Source: JAJDAH01 sp964487605
GTDB taxonomy: Bacteria; Myxococcota_A; Polyangia; Polyangiales; Polyangiaceae
NCBI GenBank assembly: GCA_964487605.1
Contig: CAZARU010000012.1
Span: 1-64,000 of the forward strand
Length of the DNA stretch: 64,000 nucleotides
Reading direction: 5' to 3'
A model generated the notes under the pieces. It was not told where the DNA came from, did no database searches, and saw only the letters and a list, made by a program, of their open reading frames with translations. A program made the position numbers and the translations under genes. Below are positions 1 to 8,651 of the stretch, piece after piece; position 1 is the first letter of the stretch; each line of letters begins with the position of its first letter.

Positions 1-1382
1 GCGACGGCCAGACCGACGAGGTGGGCCCCGCGCCGGACGGCATCAACGGGACGACCAACCCCCTCGATTCGACCCAGAAGATCGGCGACACGTGCGGGAC
101 GGACGTCGGCGAGTGCAGAACGGGCCGGCTGGGCTGCACCGCGGGGCGCTTCGTGTGCCTCGGAGCGGTGGGACCGCAGCCCGAGAGCTGCGACTGCGCG
201 GACAACGACTGCGACGGCGTGGTGGACAACGGCAACGGCGACGGTGGGCCGGCGCTCTGCAGCACGGGAAAGACCTGCGTGGACACCGGACCGTCCTGCG
301 TCTGCGCCGAGCCCTGCGGCTCCGGAGAGTTCAAGTGTCCCACCGGTGCAACCTGTCGCTCGGACGTCACCGTGAGCGGCACGATGACCCCAGCGGGCGA
401 GTTCTGCATCCCGCTCGACCCCTGTGGCGACTGTTCGACGAAGACCGCGTTCTCGGCGCAGTCGGGCGCGGTAGAGTGCGCCCCCGCGGGTACCCAGGGG
501 CCGTTCACCCCGGTGTGCGTGTGCAAGGGCCAGTTCGGCTGCCACAGCCCGTGCTTCAACGTGACCTGCCCCACCGGGCTCGACTGCGTGGAAGTGGGCC
601 CCCTGACGGGCCGCTGCGAGGACGAGAACAACTGCAACCTCTTCGGCTGCCCCTCGGGCTCGGCTTGCCGCGCCGGGGTGTGCGTCTCGAATCCGTGTGA
701 TCCGAACACGTGCTCGGATCCGACGCCCGTGTGCAAGCCCGACTCGAACTTCGACGCGACCTGCGTCGGCTCGTGCGCGGGCGTGGACTGCTTCCCCGGC
801 GAGAAGTGCGTGGCCGGCACCTGCACGCCCACCGGCTGCGGCGCCGACTGCGCGACCGGCGAGGTGTGCAAGCCCGATGGGGACGGCGGGTTCGCTTGCG
901 GCCCGAGCGCGTGCGCCAGCACCGACGGCGGCCTGGCGTGCCCCGATGGGTCCTACTGCGACCCCCTGACGGGCGCGTGCGGCGACCACCCGTGCTCGGG
1001 CGTCGCTTGTCCCGCAGGGCAGGTCTGCGCCGAGGGCGAGTGCGTGGAGGGCGCGACGGGAACCGGCGGAGCAGGCGGCATGCCCGGAATGGGAGGCTCG
1101 AGCGGCGCCGGCGCGACCGGCGGAGGCACCGGCGCAACCGGCGGCTCGACGCAGCCCGACGGGAGCGCCGCCAGCGGCGGAAGCTCCACGAACACGAACG
1201 AGGAGCGCGGGGTGTTCGGCCTTGCCACGGGCGGCGGCGGCTGCGCCTGCCGCACCACGGCCCCCGACCGACACGCGCCGGGGGCGCTCGCCCTCGGCCT
1301 CTTGGGCCTGGCCCTGACCGCCTGGCGGCGGAGACGAGACCGCGCCTTCGACGCGGTGAGCTCGAAGGGAGGTGTGCGATGA
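1..1382 (+). CDS. Cys-rich MopE-repeat surface protein with MYXO-CTERM tail (5' partial)
   Basis: The reading frame is open through the left edge from base 3, and the first residues read like the end of a CDGxTDE repeat, so the true start lies outside; the GTG at 21 is probably internal. The visible part has dozens of Cys in EGF-like or MopE-like spacing (for example CDCADNDCDGVVDNG near the start, then many CxxG.xC repeats). A Gly/Ala-rich linker follows. The end is a GGCAC motif, a hydrophobic helix (PGALALGLLGLALTAW) and an Arg-rich tail, the layout of the MYXO-CTERM sorting signal. I infer an exported, surface-anchored protein with putative metal-binding repeats. Its stop overlaps the next gene's start (ATGA), so the two are probably co-translated. 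The function is unknown. Confidence 0.85.
   Translation, partial: DGQTDEVGPAPDGINGTTNPLDSTQKIGDTCGTDVGECRTGRLGCTAGRFVCLGAVGPQPESCDCADNDCDGVVDNGNGDGGPALCSTGKTCVDTGPSCVCAEPCGSGEFKCPTGATCRSDVTVSGTMTPAGEFCIPLDPCGDCSTKTAFSAQSGAVECAPAGTQGPFTPVCVCKGQFGCHSPCFNVTCPTGLDCVEVGPLTGRCEDENNCNLFGCPSGSACRAGVCVSNPCDPNTCSDPTPVCKPDSNFDATCVGSCAGVDCFPGEKCVAGTCTPTGCGADCATGEVCKPDGDGGFACGPSACASTDGGLACPDGSYCDPLTGACGDHPCSGVACPAGQVCAEGECVEGATGTGGAGGMPGMGGSSGAGATGGGTGATGGSTQPDGSAASGGSSTNTNEERGVFGLATGGGGCACRTTAPDRHAPGALALGLLGLALTAWRRRRDRAFDAVSSKGGVR
1367..1373 (+). promoter_or_regulatory. Strong Shine-Dalgarno for the second Cys-rich gene
   Basis: GGGAGGT lies five bases before the ATG at 1379. It decides the start of the downstream gene, whose frame stays open several hundred bases further upstream. 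Confidence 0.75.
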
Positions 1383-4300
1383 CCGCGCGTCTGTTCGGAA
1401 TCACCGCCGTCGCGGCGGCCCTGGCGCTGGGCGGTGGCACCGCGTGCACGACCGAGGCGTTCTGCTTCTCGGACTGCGAGGGGTCGTCGAACGTGAATCC
1501 CGAGGCCGGGATAGAGGACCAGCAGCTGACGGACACGCCCTTCATCAACCCGGACGCCGGCGACGCCTGCATCGGGCTGTTCTGCGGCATGCCGGACGCC
1601 CGCACCGACGGCGCCGAGTGCATGCCGACGAACGGCGGCATGGAGATCTGCGACGGGCTCGACAACGACTGCAACGGGACGATCGACGACGGCATCGACT
1701 TCACCCGCCCGGAGAACTGCGGCAACTGCGGCGTGAACTGCACCATCGACCTGCAGAACGTCCTCGTGCCCGAGTGCAACCCGCCGACCCCGCCGGACGG
1801 CACGACTCCGGGCACCTGCGACTACACCGACTGCGCGAGCGATTTCTACGACCGCGACGGCAACCGGGAGAACGGCTGCGAGTACTTCTGCCCGTTCAAC
1901 CCGAACGGAACGAATACGACGGACCCCGGCGGCGCGGACGGCTGCGGAAAGGACGACGACTGCGACACGGAGATCGACGAGGACGTCAACACCTGCGACG
2001 ACGTCGAGAACTGCGGCAAGTGCGGCAAGCGCTGCGTCCTGGCGAACGCGACGGCGAAGTGCACGACCACGGCCACCGGCACGGAGAAGTGCGTGGAGGC
2101 GAACACGTCGTGCGAGATCGATCAGTGCGACCTCGGCTTCGGCAACGCGGACGGGGCACACGCCAACGGCTGCGAGTACCAGTGCCCGGTCTTCCCGCCG
2201 ACCGCGGAGGTGTGCAACGGCCTCGACGATGACTGCGATGGCCGGATCGACAACAACGATCAGGACCTCCTGGCGAACGACCCGGACGTGGGCGATTCGT
2301 GCTTCGGCGGAACGGCGGGCGAGTGCGCCGCGGCCAACCACGAGGGCGTCAAGAAGTGCATCGGCGGCCTCGTCACGTGCTGTGACAAGTCCTCCGGCGA
2401 CACCGGCGCGGCCCTGCTGAACAAGGAGTGCTCCGGCGCCGCACCGCCCTTCGTCCTGCGCCCGGGCGATCTGCCCGAGACGTGCAACAACAAGGACGAC
2501 GACTGCGACAACCTGGTGGACGACAATCCCATCGACGCGGGCGGCACCTGCGGAAGCTCGGTCGGGAGCTGCCGGGCGGGAACGCAGCAGTGCGTGACCG
2601 GCGCGCTCTCCTGCGTCGGCGCCGCGGGACCCCAGCCGGACCTGTGCAACGGCGCCGACGACAACTGCGACGGCGTCATCGACGGCACCGTGCCCACCGG
2701 GGGAGCGCCCGTGTCCTGCAACAGCGACACCGACTGCTCCATGGGTCGCGTCTGCCGACAGCGGACGGGCCCGACGGACAAGGTGTGCGTCAATCTGCCG
2801 ACGGACGCCGTCGGACCGTGCGGCGTGCCGCCAGCACCGCCCGCCGGCGCGACCACCCCATGCCGAGGCGGCACGCTCACGTGCGCGGGCGGCGTGGCCC
2901 AGTGCATCGGCTCGATTGGCCCGCAGTCGAGCACGGACCTGTGCGGCGACGACACCAACTGCGACGGCGCGCTCACGAGCCAGCCGAACCTGACGACCGA
3001 CGTCCGCAACTGCGGCGCCTGCGGCAACGACTGCAACGCGCTCGCGCCGGGCGGCCACGGCCAGTGGGCGTGTCAGGCCGGGGCCTGCGTGCGCACCGGG
3101 TGCGAGTTCGGGTTCATCAACTGCGACGGGAACATGAACGACTGCGAGCGGTCGTGCACGTTTACTTCGGCCACCGAGCTCTGCAACGGCGTGGACGACA
3201 ACTGCAACTGCACGACGGACGAGACCACCGGACCGGGCGCCATCGCCCTTCCCACCCCCGAGCAGGTTTGCGGCGTGACGACCGGCGCCACCGACTGTGG
3301 CTGCCGAGCGAACGGCGCGTCGGGCTGCCCGCCGAACTCCGGCGTGGGCATCCAGTGCACGGGCGGTCTGTGGCAGTGCACGTTCCCGGCGAACTTCTGC
3401 TCCGGAACCGCTCCGGACTACTGCCTGGGTCAGGCGGACCCCTGCGACGGGCGGGACAACAACTGCAACGGCAACACCGACGAGAGCTTCAAGCCCCCGG
3501 TGCTGGTGTCCACGGGACTGGGTCAGCCCTGCAACTCTTCCGGAAGCGGAGCGTGCATCACGCAGGGCACCTACGTGTGCAACGGGGCCGGTACCGGAAC
3601 GCAGTGCAACGCGAGCCCGGTCGCGTGCGCCACCCTCCCCGGCGGCTGCACGGAGGTCTGCGACGGCAAGGACAACGACTGCGACGGATCGATCGACGAG
3701 CCCAAGTCCTCACCAGGCACGAACGCGGCGAACTTCGTCGCGCCGAGCGTGGTCAGCTTGAACTCGGCGCCCAACGTGTGGATGTACGCTTACGAGGCGA
3801 GCCGGCCGACGGCAACGACCACGACGCCTGGATCGGGCAACGGCTGGCAGACCAGCGCGCCCGCCGGCACGGCGCTCGAGCGGACCCAGGCCTGTTCGGT
3901 CACGAACCGGATCCCCTGGTTCAACGCCCAGCCGCCCGAGGCCGCTCAGGTCTGCGTCGCGCGCGGTGGCCGGCTGTGTACGGTCACGGACTGGACGCGT
4001 GGTTGCCAGACGACCGCAGGTACCCCCTGCACACGCGGCTACAACCCGCGCGGCGCGGCGTGCACGTCGAACCAGACCGGCGCGAAGTTCTGCAACATCG
4101 GCCCGTTCGACTTCAACACGACCCTCGGCGGCAACCAGGACGGCCTGCTCCCCACGGCGTCCGCCCTGCTGCAGAACTGCTGGGCGGACTGGAGCGGCAC
4201 GACGGGCAACACGACCGTGAACCAGATCCGCGACATCATGGGCAACCTGCGGGAGATCACCTTCAACCCCGGCGCGAGTGCCGGTGGCTGCACGCAGACC

Positions 4301-4462
4301 ACCCCAGGCAACTCCCAGTGCGTCTACACGCTCATGGGCGGCGCCTTCAACACCGAGAGCGAGGACGGCGCTGCGTGCAACTTCACGTTCTTCAGCGTGA
4401 ACTCGAACTTCCGGCTGTTCGACACGGGCTTCCGCTGCTGCTTCGACACCAACCCCGTGTGA
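1379..4462 (+). CDS. MopE-repeat lipoprotein with C-terminal formylglycine-generating-enzyme-like domain
   Basis: 1027 residues. The ATG at 1379 is chosen for its Shine-Dalgarno and because it opens a signal peptide with a lipobox-like GGTAC (Cys23). At least nine repeats of the CDGxDNDCDGxID type follow, for example CDGLDNDCNGTIDDG, CNGLDDDCDGRIDNN and CDGKDNDCDGSIDE; in MopE-type proteins such repeats are putative metal-binding motifs. From about residue 790 the sequence changes to an FGE/SUMF1-like (C-type-lectin) fold: GGRLCTVTDW, then DIMGNLRE, then a closing GGAFN...GFRCC. I see no CxxxxC pair like that of true sulfatase-activating enzymes, so it is more likely a binding or structural module than an active FGE. 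Surface location is inferred. It forms a pair with the upstream gene. Confidence 0.85.
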   Translation: MTARLFGITAVAAALALGGGTACTTEAFCFSDCEGSSNVNPEAGIEDQQLTDTPFINPDAGDACIGLFCGMPDARTDGAECMPTNGGMEICDGLDNDCNGTIDDGIDFTRPENCGNCGVNCTIDLQNVLVPECNPPTPPDGTTPGTCDYTDCASDFYDRDGNRENGCEYFCPFNPNGTNTTDPGGADGCGKDDDCDTEIDEDVNTCDDVENCGKCGKRCVLANATAKCTTTATGTEKCVEANTSCEIDQCDLGFGNADGAHANGCEYQCPVFPPTAEVCNGLDDDCDGRIDNNDQDLLANDPDVGDSCFGGTAGECAAANHEGVKKCIGGLVTCCDKSSGDTGAALLNKECSGAAPPFVLRPGDLPETCNNKDDDCDNLVDDNPIDAGGTCGSSVGSCRAGTQQCVTGALSCVGAAGPQPDLCNGADDNCDGVIDGTVPTGGAPVSCNSDTDCSMGRVCRQRTGPTDKVCVNLPTDAVGPCGVPPAPPAGATTPCRGGTLTCAGGVAQCIGSIGPQSSTDLCGDDTNCDGALTSQPNLTTDVRNCGACGNDCNALAPGGHGQWACQAGACVRTGCEFGFINCDGNMNDCERSCTFTSATELCNGVDDNCNCTTDETTGPGAIALPTPEQVCGVTTGATDCGCRANGASGCPPNSGVGIQCTGGLWQCTFPANFCSGTAPDYCLGQADPCDGRDNNCNGNTDESFKPPVLVSTGLGQPCNSSGSGACITQGTYVCNGAGTGTQCNASPVACATLPGGCTEVCDGKDNDCDGSIDEPKSSPGTNAANFVAPSVVSLNSAPNVWMYAYEASRPTATTTTPGSGNGWQTSAPAGTALERTQACSVTNRIPWFNAQPPEAAQVCVARGGRLCTVTDWTRGCQTTAGTPCTRGYNPRGAACTSNQTGAKFCNIGPFDFNTTLGGNQDGLLPTASALLQNCWADWSGTTGNTTVNQIRDIMGNLREITFNPGASAGGCTQTTPGNSQCVYTLMGGAFNTESEDGAACNFTFFSVNSNFRLFDTGFRCCFDTNPV

Positions 4463-4517
4463 CGCGGGATCTTCGCTCCACACCGCGCGGCGGTCGGCGC
4501 CGCGCGCGGGTGGCCGC

Positions 4518-5828
4518 GTGAACCCGGTGGACGTCATCCGGCGCAAGCGTGACGGGTACGCCCTGGCCGCCGGCACGCTGCGCTCCTTCGTGGAAGGGTT
4601 CGTGGCAGGAGCCGTCGCCGACTATCAGATGAGCGCCTTCCTGATGGCGGCGCTGCTCCGCGGACTGAACGACGCAGAGACGGTCGAACTGACCGAAGCG
4701 ATGCTCGACTCGGGTCGGGTCCTGTCGCTCTCGACGGTGAGAGCGCCGAAGGTGGACAAGCACTCCACGGGTGGCGTCGGGGACAAGGTGAGCCTGTGCC
4801 TGGCGCCGCTGGTCGCGGCGTGCGGCGTGGCGGTGCCGATGATCTCGGGCCGAGGCCTCGGCCACACCGGCGGCACCCTCGACAAGCTCGAGGCCATCCC
4901 CGGCTACCGGGTGAACCTGGACGTCCGCGAGTTCGAGCGCGTCGTGCGCACGGTGGGCGTCTCCATGATCGGCCAGACCGCGGAGCTGGCCCCGGCCGAT
5001 CGTCGCATCTACGCGCTGCGTGACGTGACCGGCACCGTCGAGTCCGTCCCCCTCATCGTCGCCAGCATTCTGAGCAAGAAGCTCGCCGAGGGCATCGATG
5101 GGCTCGTCCTGGACGTGAAGGCGGGTCGTGGAGCGTTCATGAAGGATCTCCCCTCGGCGCGCCGCCTGGCCAAGGCCCTGGTGAGCGTGGGGCGCCGCGC
5201 CGGCAAGCGCGTCACGGCGCTGCTGACCAGCATGAGCGAACCCCTCGGCACGACCATCGGGAATGCGCTCGAGACGCGTGAAGCCATCGACGTGCTGCGC
5301 GGGGAAGGACCCGCCGACACGACGGAGCTCACGTTCGCACTCGGCGTGGAGATGCTGCTCCTCGCCCGGGCCGAGCGCTCCGCGGCAGCGGCGCGCCGGC
5401 GCCTGGGAGCCGCCGTCGCCTCCGGCGCCGGCCTGGCGGTATTTCGACGCATGGTCGAAGCGCACGGTGGCGACCCGCGAGTCGTCGACGATCCCTCGCG
5501 CTTGCCGACCGCGCGGTACCGCGTGGCGGTCCGGGCTCCGCGTGCGGGTTTCGTCGTGGGCGTGGACGCCCTGGAGCTCGGCCTGACCAGTGTCGAGCTC
5601 GGCGCGGGGCGGACGCGCGCCGACCAGGCGATCGACGCCGCCGTCGGCATCGAACTCGCGGCGAAGCGCGGCAGCCGTGTGGAGAAGGGTGAACCCATGG
5701 CCTGGCTCCACGTCGCATCGAGGCGCGGAACCGAGCGCGCGGCGACGCGTGTGCGCGGTGCGTTCACGATCGCCGCCAGGAGGCCCGCACCCGCCCGCCT
5801 GGTCCTGGGACGCCTCCGCTCCGATTGA
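4518..5828 (+). CDS. deoA: Pyrimidine-nucleoside (thymidine) phosphorylase
   Basis: Catalyses phosphorolysis of thymidine, deoxyuridine and possibly uridine to base plus (deoxy)ribose-1-phosphate in the cytosol for pyrimidine salvage. 436 residues, the family's normal length. The signature KVDKHSTGGVGDK is at 78-90, followed by SGRGLGHTGGTLDKLEAIPG at 110-129 (phosphate and substrate site), YALRDVTGTVESVPLI, and a C-terminal alpha/beta domain. The sequence looks closer to Bacillus Pdp than to a strict thymidine phosphorylase, so deoA/pdp is not settled. The GTG start at 4518 gives the expected MNPVDVIRRKRDG beginning. It lies 55 bases after the Cys-rich gene and has no obvious functional link to its neighbours. 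Confidence 0.93.
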   Translation: MNPVDVIRRKRDGYALAAGTLRSFVEGFVAGAVADYQMSAFLMAALLRGLNDAETVELTEAMLDSGRVLSLSTVRAPKVDKHSTGGVGDKVSLCLAPLVAACGVAVPMISGRGLGHTGGTLDKLEAIPGYRVNLDVREFERVVRTVGVSMIGQTAELAPADRRIYALRDVTGTVESVPLIVASILSKKLAEGIDGLVLDVKAGRGAFMKDLPSARRLAKALVSVGRRAGKRVTALLTSMSEPLGTTIGNALETREAIDVLRGEGPADTTELTFALGVEMLLLARAERSAAAARRRLGAAVASGAGLAVFRRMVEAHGGDPRVVDDPSRLPTARYRVAVRAPRAGFVVGVDALELGLTSVELGAGRTRADQAIDAAVGIELAAKRGSRVEKGEPMAWLHVASRRGTERAATRVRGAFTIAARRPAPARLVLGRLRSD

Positions 5829-5905
5829 CGCCGCGCCGGGGCGAGCGCGTCGCGACCGACGGAACGCACGCTGCGCCTGCGGCCGTTCGATGGTACTCGT
5901 GGGCC

Positions 5906-7051
5906 ATGGCGAAGAAGAGCGACCTCACACGACGCGACTTTCTGGAAGTCACCGCGGCGACGAGCCTCGGCGCGCTGGCACCTGCCTGCTCGTCCGACGG
6001 AGGCTCGAAGGGCGGTGGGTCGGGCGGTGCCGGTGGATCGGGGGGCTCCGGGGATGCGGGCGGCCCCGACGTGACCATCCCACCGGGGAAGGCCGCCGTG
6101 GCCGTGACCGCCCACGCCGACGTCGAGGCCGCGGTGCTCACGGCCATCGAGCTCTCCGGCGGTCTGGACGAGATCAAACCGGGTGACTCGGTGTTCATCA
6201 AGCCGAACGCCGTCCACCCGGCGGCGGTCGCACCCGCCATCGTCACCAGCCCCGAGGTGCTCGCCGCGGTGATCCGCGCCGTGCGCGCCCGGGGCGCGGG
6301 GCACATCGTGGTCGGAGATCGCTCGGCACGCTCGTTCGAGTCGCAGCTCGTCTTCGACCAGACGGGGCTCGGGCAGGCCGCCCTCGATGCGGGCGCCGAC
6401 GAGATTTACGCAGCGCCCAAGCCGATGGACGCCCCCGACGACTGGGTGCTCGTACAGCCCGAGCGGTGGGACGAGTGGTGGGACTCCGTGGGCGGCATCC
6501 TGGCGATGAAGCGCATGCTGGACGCGGACCACCTCATCAACGTTCCCGTGTGCAAGAACCATCGGTGGGCGGTGTTCAGTCTCACGCTGAAGGCCTTCAT
6601 CGGTGCCATCGGCGACGCCTCACGCGACCACATGCACTACACGGCCGCCGATCCGAACAACCTCTCCCGCGCCATCGCGATCATGAACCAGATCTACTCG
6701 CCGCTGCTCAACGTCATCGACGCCACCGGCGCCCTGGTGAACGGCGGTCCGGAGGGCGTGGGTACGGACGCCGTTCGCACGGCGCCAGGGCTCATCATCG
6801 CGAGCCGTGACCGGGTCGCGTCCGACGTCGTCGGGGCCGCCGTGCTGCGCCACGAGATCACGAAGACGACCGTACCGATGCCGGACGTGATGCACGCCCG
6901 CCTCGCCAGCGAGCGACCGTGGGCGCACGCGCAGATCGTCCACGGCATCGAGCGCGGGCTGGGCATCTCGAGCGCCGACGACCTGCTGCTCCGGTTCGAC
7001 GGAGTCGCGCCCGCGCACGCCTCCGCCATCGAGGCGCTCGTCAGAGCCTGA
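5906..7051 (+). CDS. Tat-exported DUF362-family lipoprotein
   Basis: 381 residues. The ATG at 5906 is preferred because it starts a twin-arginine signal, TRRDFLEVTA, with the arginines at 9-10. A lipobox-like LAPAC follows (Cys28) and then a Ser/Gly-rich linker to about residue 50. The rest matches the DUF362 pattern: an initial predicted strand, then DSVFIKPNAVHP, VVGDRSARS and NVPVCKNH. DUF362 proteins are often iron-sulfur linked or of unknown role. I see no ferredoxin Cys cluster here, so no cofactor can be assigned. The Tat signal implies folding before export; a TatA gene lies about 12 kb downstream (19145). The longer frame to 5825 would bury the signal and is rejected. Confidence 0.85.
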   Translation: MAKKSDLTRRDFLEVTAATSLGALAPACSSDGGSKGGGSGGAGGSGGSGDAGGPDVTIPPGKAAVAVTAHADVEAAVLTAIELSGGLDEIKPGDSVFIKPNAVHPAAVAPAIVTSPEVLAAVIRAVRARGAGHIVVGDRSARSFESQLVFDQTGLGQAALDAGADEIYAAPKPMDAPDDWVLVQPERWDEWWDSVGGILAMKRMLDADHLINVPVCKNHRWAVFSLTLKAFIGAIGDASRDHMHYTAADPNNLSRAIAIMNQIYSPLLNVIDATGALVNGGPEGVGTDAVRTAPGLIIASRDRVASDVVGAAVLRHEITKTTVPMPDVMHARLASERPWAHAQIVHGIERGLGISSADDLLLRFDGVAPAHASAIEALVRA

Positions 7052-7092
7052 CGCGCGTCGCGGCAGCCGCGCGCCGCTCCCGGCGGTGTGCG

Positions 7093-8520
7093 TCAGCGGT
7101 TGCCGAGCGCCGCTCTCAGCGGCCTGTTGAACGCGAACATGGCCAGACCCGCCGCGACACCGAGCGCGAGGAGCAGGCCGAAGAAGGCCTCGTTCGACCA
7201 GCGCGTGTAGAGCACGCCAATGGCACCGCTGAGGAAGTTCCCGAGGAAGCTCGAGAGGAACCACATCCCCATCATCATCGAGACGATGCGCACCGGCGAC
7301 ACCTTGGTGACGAGCGAGAGACCGATGGGGGACAGGTAGAGCTCCCCGATGGTGAGCAGGAACGTGCAGAACAGCGGCCAGAAAGGGCTCCCCTTCCCTC
7401 CCGCCAGGAGCTGCGCGCCGACGATCATCACGATGAACGACAGCCCGAGGATGATCGACCCGATGGCCATCTTGGTGACGCTGGTGGGCTCCTGATCGCG
7501 CCGGCTCTGCCACCGCCAGAAGACGTCGAGCAAGGGCGCCAGGAAGATGATGAGGAGCGGGTTGAACGACTGAAACCACGTGGAGGGGATCTGGAAGCCG
7601 AACACGACCGGCCAGACGGTGCGCTCGTCCGCCCAGGACTGCATCGTGTTGCCCTGCTGCTCATAGACGGCCCAGAACACGACGTTCAGCGCGCAGAGCA
7701 CCACGAGCGCGATGACGGCCCGCTTCTCGACGTCGGTGAGCTTCTGGCTCACGGTTCGCTGCTCCGCCTTCGCCTTCGAAAGGTTGTCGGCCGCCAGGTG
7801 CTTGCCGCCGGCCACGTACACGATGAGACCGAGCACCATCCCGACGCCGGCGGCGGCGAAGCCGTAGTGCCAGCCGTAGATGGCCGCGAGCGTGCCGCAG
7901 ACCAGGTTCGAGAGGAACGCCCCCAGGTTGATCCCCATGTAGAAGATCGTGAAGGCGCCATCGCGGCGTGGATCGCCCGGCGGATACAGACCACCGACCT
8001 GCGTCGAGATGTTGGGCTTGAAAGCGCCGTTTCCCAGAATCAGGAGGATGAGGGCCAGGAAGAAGGAGCTCTCGATGGCCATGACGAAGTGCCCGGCCGC
8101 CATGAGCGCGCCACCGATCACGACCGTCCTGCGCTGTCCGAGCCAGCGGTCCGCGATGATGCCGCCGAAGAACGGCGTGGCGTAGACCAGCGCGGTGTAC
8201 GTCCCGTAGAGCAGCGACGCCTGCTCCGCGGGGTTCTCCGGCAAGAGGCCGCGGATGAAGTTCCAGAAGAACACCGTGCTCGGGTCGCCGGGAACGAGCC
8301 CGCAAGGCGGCGACTGCTCCTTGCAGCCCTGCAGCGCCTCGCGCGCCGTGACGAACAGGTAGTTCGCCATGTAGAGCTTCAAGAGCCCGCGCATGCCGTA
8401 GTAGGAGAAGCGCTCCCACATCTCGGCGAAGAAGAGGATCACGAGCCCCGGGGGGTGCTTGAAGCGCTTCTCGAAGGCGGTCAGCGGGACGGTGCGCTCG
8501 AGGGAATCGGACGGAGACAT
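7093..8520 (-). CDS. POT/PTR-family proton-dependent oligopeptide transporter
   Basis: 475 residues with about 12-14 hydrophobic segments, an inner-membrane symporter of the major facilitator superfamily. The family's ExxERF motif is present (E33, E36, R37 in EMWERFSYYGMRGLL). The second signature region reads TPFFGGIIADRWLGQRRTV, and GNGAFKPNISTQVG matches the third. POT proteins take up di- and tripeptides with protons; substrate choice cannot be read from sequence. The ATG at 8520 is chosen over the longer frame to 8619 because it places the ExxERF motif near the N terminus as in the family. It is divergent from metG, with a 131-base shared upstream region. Confidence 0.93.
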   Translation of the reverse strand: MSPSDSLERTVPLTAFEKRFKHPPGLVILFFAEMWERFSYYGMRGLLKLYMANYLFVTAREALQGCKEQSPPCGLVPGDPSTVFFWNFIRGLLPENPAEQASLLYGTYTALVYATPFFGGIIADRWLGQRRTVVIGGALMAAGHFVMAIESSFFLALILLILGNGAFKPNISTQVGGLYPPGDPRRDGAFTIFYMGINLGAFLSNLVCGTLAAIYGWHYGFAAAGVGMVLGLIVYVAGGKHLAADNLSKAKAEQRTVSQKLTDVEKRAVIALVVLCALNVVFWAVYEQQGNTMQSWADERTVWPVVFGFQIPSTWFQSFNPLLIIFLAPLLDVFWRWQSRRDQEPTSVTKMAIGSIILGLSFIVMIVGAQLLAGGKGSPFWPLFCTFLLTIGELYLSPIGLSLVTKVSPVRIVSMMMGMWFLSSFLGNFLSGAIGVLYTRWSNEAFFGLLLALGVAAGLAMFAFNRPLRAALGNR

Positions 8521-8651
8521 CGTGGTGGGCGCGGACGCTACATCGCCCACCCTCCGACGATCCAGAGGCCCGTGCGTGCCGCGGCGCGTCGCCGCTGCGG
8601 CCGTGCGGTGAGGTCGCACCGGGTGGCCACCGGCGCTAAGGTCCCGCCCCG

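Noticed and set aside
953..3058. 701-residue minus-strand frame
   Set aside because: Shadow of the MopE-repeat genes; composition is low-complexity Arg/Ala/Val and no domain is visible.
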